This document shows, one piece after another, positions 60,163-64,000 of a DNA stretch of 64,000 bases (position 1 is its first letter; every line of letters starts with the position of its first letter). The DNA comes from Promicromonospora thailandica. GTDB taxonomy: Bacteria; Actinomycetota; Actinomycetes; Actinomycetales; Cellulomonadaceae. The notes under the pieces were generated by a model. That model saw nothing but the letters and a program-made list of their open reading frames with translations, was not told the DNA's origin and did not search any database. Both the position numbers and the translations under genes were made by a program. The stretch covers positions 1 to 64,000 of the forward strand of contig NZ_JAMTCS010000007.1 in NCBI RefSeq assembly GCF_024171955.1, read 5' to 3'.

Positions 60163-62409
60163 TCAGGCGGTGCGGAGGTCGCCGATACGCACCGTGCGGC
60201 GGCGGGCGACCATCAGGGTCGTCACCGCCAGGGACGCCGCGGTCCACAGCACCACCGACGCGATCACCATCCCGACCCCGCCCGTGCCCGGCTCCACGAG
60301 CCGGCCGAGCCCGACGGTCGCGGGGCCGACCGGCAGGAACGCCGTGAGCCCCTCCAGGACGGCGGGAACCGTCGACACGACGCCGGTCGCGATGACCAGG
60401 ACCGCGACGAGCAGGCTCACGCCGCGTCCCACGTGACCGAGCGCGGCCGCGAGCGCCTGGTTGGCCGCGACGAAGGCGACCGAGACGAGCGCGCCGAAGC
60501 CCATCGTCGCGATCCAGCCGCCGACGTCGAGGCTCTCGATGCCCGCGAGCACCGCTCCTGTCGCCAGGCCGGTGACCAGGCCGACGACCGCCGGGACGGC
60601 CAGGGTCTCCAGGGCGAGCCGCAGGGCGCCGCGCGTCGAACCGCGAGCGTGCAGCGGCACCGGCGTGAACACGACCATGAGCGCCAGAGCACCCAGCCAG
60701 AGCGCCAGGACCGCGAACATCGGGCCGGTCGCCCCCGTGTCGAGGTCGGTGACCTCACCGTCCGTGGCCACCGGGTCGGCCACGACGGACGCGAGCGACC
60801 TGCGCTCGTTCTCGGTGTACGAAGGGATCTCCTCGGTGGCCTGGTCCAGGCCGTCGGAGAGGTCCTGCGCGCCGCCGGCCAGCTCGCCGACACCGTCCGC
60901 GAGACCGCCGACGCCGGTCGCGAGCTGGCTGGTGCCCGTCTCGAGCTGGCCCACCCCGTCGGCGAGCTGCGTGGCCCCCGAGGCGATGCCGCCCGCGCCG
61001 CCGGAGAGCTCGCGGGCGCCGGAGGCGAGCGCACCCACGCCGCCAGCGGCCTGGTCGGCGCCGGAAGCCAGCTCGGCGAGCCCACCCGAGAGCTGGTGTG
61101 CGCCGTCGGCAAGGGCCGACGCCCCGCCCGCGACCTGCTCGGTCCCGCCTGCGAGCTCGTTCGCACCCTGCGCGAGGCCGCTGATGCCTGCCTGGAGCTC
61201 GTAGAGACCGGTCGGCTCCTTGCCAGGTGTGCCTGCGAGACCACTCACACCGCCGGCAACCTGGGCAGCACCCGCCTTGAGCCCTTCGAGCTGGGGAAGC
61301 TTTGCGCAGAAGTCCGCGTAGAACGGAGCCGCGAGCGGGTTGTCGCACGCCTCCGCGATCCCGTCGACCAGTCCGGCGACGCCGTCCGACACGTCGTCCG
61401 CGCCCACCGCGAGCTGTGCTGCGGCGTCCGCCGGTCCTGGCTGGTCCGCGGTGCCCTGCAGCTTCGCCGCCGTCGCCGACAGGCCGCCGGCCAGCCGCTT
61501 CGCCCCTTCGGCGGTCAGGCCAGCACCCGCCGCCAGCTCGTTGGCGCCGGCGGTGAGCTCTGCGGCGCCGTCCGCGGACTGCCCGGCGCCCGTGGCCAGC
61601 TGGCTCACGCCCGCCGCAGCCTGGTCGGCGCCCGCCGCCCACTGGTTCGCGCCCGTGGCCCACTGGCCGGCGCCGCCGGCCAGGCCGGACACGCCGTCGC
61701 CCAGGCCGGCGACGCCCTCGGAGGTCTGGCGGGCTCCGTCGGCGAGCTGCTGCGCGCCCTCGCCCGCCTCGGTCGCGCCGTCGGCGAGCTGCCCGGCGCC
61801 GTCCGCGGCTTTGCCGAGCTCCTCCGACAGCGTGGAGAACCCGACGAGCACGTTGTCCACGTACGTCTCGGTGAGGGTGCTGCCGAGCACGCCGGTGGCG
61901 GTCTGGGCCACCACCTGCGCGAGGGCGTCGTCGAGCACGCGGCCGTTGGTCGGCGTCGCGACGTCGATGGTCGCCTGGCGAGCGTCGGACGGGTCGTCGC
62001 TGCCGAAGGAGGTCGCCGCGGCGGAGAAGTCCTCCGGGATGGTCACGACGGCGGCGTACGTGCCGTCGGCCAGGCCGTCGGCCGCGCCCTGCTCGTCGGT
62101 GATCTCCCAGTCGTAGCTGGCGTCGGAGGCGGGCACCGCCGCGGCCTCGCCGGCCTCGACGTCCGCCGTCTCGCCTCCGCTCACCAGTCCCGCGGCGAGC
62201 TGCCGCCCGAGCGGCACCGTCTGACCGTCCACCTCGACGGGCTCGTCGAGGTTCACGATCGCCGCCTTGACCGTGTCGAGGCGCTCCTGCGGGTTCCACA
62301 GGGCAGAGATCAGCAGCCCCAGGATCATCAGCGGGAGGAGCGCCACGGCCACCGCCCGCCAGGGGTTGCGGAAGGGCTCGGGCCGCAGCCATCTCGTCGC
62401 GGTGCTCAT
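60163..62409 (-). CDS. YhgE/Pip-domain membrane protein, 748 aa
   Basis: One N-terminal membrane helix (about 20-42) starts a large outer domain containing a long run of LAxGAxxLxxGxxxL helical repeats (about 205-540), and five or six helices follow to the C-terminus. This is the YhgE/Pip (phage infection protein) architecture. Start ATG 62409 overlaps the MMPL stop (ATGA). Such proteins resemble ESX accessory and ABC-2-type permeases; function is not established. Confidence 0.9.
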   Translation of the reverse strand: MSTATRWLRPEPFRNPWRAVAVALLPLMILGLLISALWNPQERLDTVKAAIVNLDEPVEVDGQTVPLGRQLAAGLVSGGETADVEAGEAAAVPASDASYDWEITDEQGAADGLADGTYAAVVTIPEDFSAAATSFGSDDPSDARQATIDVATPTNGRVLDDALAQVVAQTATGVLGSTLTETYVDNVLVGFSTLSEELGKAADGAGQLADGATEAGEGAQQLADGARQTSEGVAGLGDGVSGLAGGAGQWATGANQWAAGADQAAAGVSQLATGAGQSADGAAELTAGANELAAGAGLTAEGAKRLAGGLSATAAKLQGTADQPGPADAAAQLAVGADDVSDGVAGLVDGIAEACDNPLAAPFYADFCAKLPQLEGLKAGAAQVAGGVSGLAGTPGKEPTGLYELQAGISGLAQGANELAGGTEQVAGGASALADGAHQLSGGLAELASGADQAAGGVGALASGARELSGGAGGIASGATQLADGVGQLETGTSQLATGVGGLADGVGELAGGAQDLSDGLDQATEEIPSYTENERRSLASVVADPVATDGEVTDLDTGATGPMFAVLALWLGALALMVVFTPVPLHARGSTRGALRLALETLAVPAVVGLVTGLATGAVLAGIESLDVGGWIATMGFGALVSVAFVAANQALAAALGHVGRGVSLLVAVLVIATGVVSTVPAVLEGLTAFLPVGPATVGLGRLVEPGTGGVGMVIASVVLWTAASLAVTTLMVARRRTVRIGDLRTA

Positions 62410-64000
62410 GCCCGCACCTCCTGCTCCGTCACGGCGGACTCCTGGTCACGTTCTGTCGGGGTATCGGCACCGGGACTGACGTCCAGCATCGGGGTGCCTG
62501 CCGGTGCGAGGTCGGTGGCCGCGACGCCCGTCGAGCCGAGCAGCACCGCGACGCCGTCGCGCTGCGCCCCCGCGAGCGCCTGGGCCAGCTCCGCGCGTGC
62601 CGCGAGGTCGCCGACCGTCTCGGTACCGTCCACGACGAGCACCGCGGGCTTGTCGCGCAGCGCGCGGCGGACCGCCTCGGCGGGGTGCCCGCCCTCAGCG
62701 GCGGAGTCGACGACCGCCGCCCGGCGCCGCACCGAGGACGCCCGTTCGGGCAGCACCAGCCCGGCCGTCTTGGCCACGCCGCCGGTGAGGGCGAGCCGGC
62801 CGGACACGGCCAGCAGGAACGCGCTCACGGGGGCGGTGGCGTCGCCGCGGACCAGCAGCGCGCCGCCGTCGGGCACCCGCACGCTGACGGGGCCGACGAC
62901 CCGGCCAGAGCGGCCGCCCACCTCCAGGTCCTGGGCCGCCACGGCGTCGTCCGCGCCCGGCTCGGGCCAGTCGGCGAGCGACAGCTCGCGCGCCAGGCCC
63001 TCCCCCTCGACGTCGAACGACGGCAGCGCATGGTCGAGCCACCGGGGCATGTACCAGGCCTTCTCACCGAGCAGCGCCAGCACCGCGGGCACGAAGACCA
63101 TGCGCACCACGAAGGCGTCCACGGCCACGCCCACCGCGAGGCCGAGCGCGATCGGCTTGAGGTTCATGTCGCCGTGCGGCACGAACGCGACGAAGACCGC
63201 GATCATGATGACCGCCGCGGCCGTGACGACCTTGGCCGAGCCCTGGAACCCGGTCGTGACCGCGTGCCGCGCGCTGCCGCCGTGCACGTAGTCCTCGCGC
63301 ATGCGGGAGACGAGGAACACCTCGTAGTCCATGGCCAGGCCGAACAGGATGCCCATGAGGACGATCGGCATGAAGCTGATGACCGGTCCGGTGCGCGTCA
63401 CGTTGAGCGCCTCGGCGAAGACGCCGTGCTCGAACACGAGCGAGACCACGCCGAACGCCGCGCCCACGGAGAACAGGTAGCCGACCGTCGCCTTGATCGG
63501 CACGGCGATCGAGCGGAACACCATGGTCAGCAGGATCAGCGACAGGCCGACCACGACGAGGGCGAACGGCAGCAGCGCGTCGCCGAGCTTGTCCGACACG
63601 TCGATGCCGACGGCCGTGAAGCCGGTGACGGCCAGGTCCACGCCGTACTCGTCGAGGAAGCGGTCGTGCAGGCCGCGGATCTCGCGGACCAGGTCCTCCG
63701 TCTCGGCCGACGTCGGCCCCCCCTCGGGAACCACCTGGATGATGCCGGTGTCGGCCGTCATGTTCGGGGTCGCGAGCGGCACGTCGGCCACGCCCGGCAG
63801 GTCCTCGATCTCGCCGGCGATCTGGTCCATGAGGGCCAGGGGGTCCGTGCTGGTCACGATCGAGCCGGTGACGATCAGCGGGCCGTTGAAGCCGTCGCCG
63901 AAGTGCTCCGAGACGAGGTCGTACGTGACGCGGGCCGGGTCGTCCTCCTCCATGACGCCCGCGTCCGGCAGGGCCAGCCGCAGGTCCAGCGCGGGGTAGC
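62406..64000 (-). CDS. MMPL-family transporter, C-terminal part, with degenerate ABC-ATPase-like tail (partial)
   Basis: The reading frame is open to the right window edge; the 5' end is missing. The visible part begins in an extracytoplasmic domain, then shows the second MMPL helix bundle with ILFGLAMDYEVFLVSRMREDYVHGGSARHAV, an RND/MMPL signature. About 165 residues after the last helix look like an ABC ATPase: a strand PDGGALLVRGDATAPVSAFL in the place of the Walker A region, LPERASSVRRRAAVVDSA and PAVLVVDGTETVGDL in the place of Walker B. The lysine of Walker A is absent, so it should not hydrolyse ATP normally. Confidence 0.88.
   Translation of the reverse strand, partial: YPALDLRLALPDAGVMEEDDPARVTYDLVSEHFGDGFNGPLIVTGSIVTSTDPLALMDQIAGEIEDLPGVADVPLATPNMTADTGIIQVVPEGGPTSAETEDLVREIRGLHDRFLDEYGVDLAVTGFTAVGIDVSDKLGDALLPFALVVVGLSLILLTMVFRSIAVPIKATVGYLFSVGAAFGVVSLVFEHGVFAEALNVTRTGPVISFMPIVLMGILFGLAMDYEVFLVSRMREDYVHGGSARHAVTTGFQGSAKVVTAAAVIMIAVFVAFVPHGDMNLKPIALGLAVGVAVDAFVVRMVFVPAVLALLGEKAWYMPRWLDHALPSFDVEGEGLARELSLADWPEPGADDAVAAQDLEVGGRSGRVVGPVSVRVPDGGALLVRGDATAPVSAFLLAVSGRLALTGGVAKTAGLVLPERASSVRRRAAVVDSAAEGGHPAEAVRRALRDKPAVLVVDGTETVGDLAARAELAQALAGAQRDGVAVLLGSTGVAATDLAPAGTPMLDVSPGADTPTERDQESAVTEQEVRA

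Overview
The window is about 72% GC chromosomal DNA of an actinobacterium. The 5' end of a 16S rRNA gene, a bacterial proteasome activator, WhiB7, a conservon and actinobacterial-type small membrane proteins all fit the order Micrococcales. Promicromonosporaceae or Cellulomonadaceae is my best guess and is an inference. Many genes appear to be leaderless, with a TAnnnT box 6-8 nt before the ATG/GTG.

Layout. 1-1200: 5' end of a 16S gene on the minus strand, its leader and tandem promoters, and a 60-aa ORF. 1241-11907: a complete pSAM2-type actinomycete integrative and conjugative element (AICE) in the 3' end of tRNA-Arg(ACG). It is bounded by a 43-bp direct repeat. It carries the excisionase/integrase pair, a RepSA-type initiator, a TraB/FtsK-like DNA translocase, a Pra-type activator and small transfer genes. 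At its left end is a divergent cargo operon: an HTH protein with an unrecognised C-terminal domain, a PP2C phosphatase and two small unknown proteins. Three 16-bp repeats, exactly 43 bp apart, lie between the two halves. 11866-15800: three tRNA genes on the minus strand interleaved with a GMC oxidoreductase, a TetR regulator and an SDR. 15866-21712: a four-gene conservon (cvnABCD). 21855-26153: quinone oxidoreductase, proteasome activator Bpa, an unknown protein, dCTP deaminase, a TM2 protein and tRNA-Gly(CCC). 26240-30428: a two-gene unknown unit facing a GntR regulator, a pirin, a cluster of DnaA boxes, and a paralogue of the unknown gene at 23610.

30648-41633: TetR/MFS pair, CorA with a short upstream ORF, a TIM-barrel isomerase, PTS enzyme I and EIIA-Glc, HAD hydrolase, a thioredoxin-NHL protein and a trypsin-like protease. 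41857-50890: a small protein that may match the protease's N-terminal domain, an S9 peptidase, a CopD-CtaG fusion, WhiB7 and a three-gene 2-oxoacid dehydrogenase operon preceded by three overlapping palindromes. 51000-60151: MFS exporter with divergent XRE-type regulator, HisC-type aminotransferase, holin-like protein, an alpha/beta hydrolase with a hexanucleotide repeat tract, TetR, DUF952, PurB and a conserved small protein. 60163-64000: a YhgE/Pip protein translationally coupled to an MMPL transporter that runs off the window and ends in what looks like a degenerate ABC-ATPase domain.

How parts work together. The AICE genes form one long translationally coupled block from pra to int, which should allow excision, rolling-circle replication and double-stranded transfer. 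The left-end HTH/PP2C cargo shares its promoter region and is the best candidate for an undescribed control or defence module. Outside the element, several regulator/target pairs share palindromic operators that can be read directly: TetR/SDR at 14703, GntR/unknown pair at 27010, and the dehydrogenase promoter at 50845.
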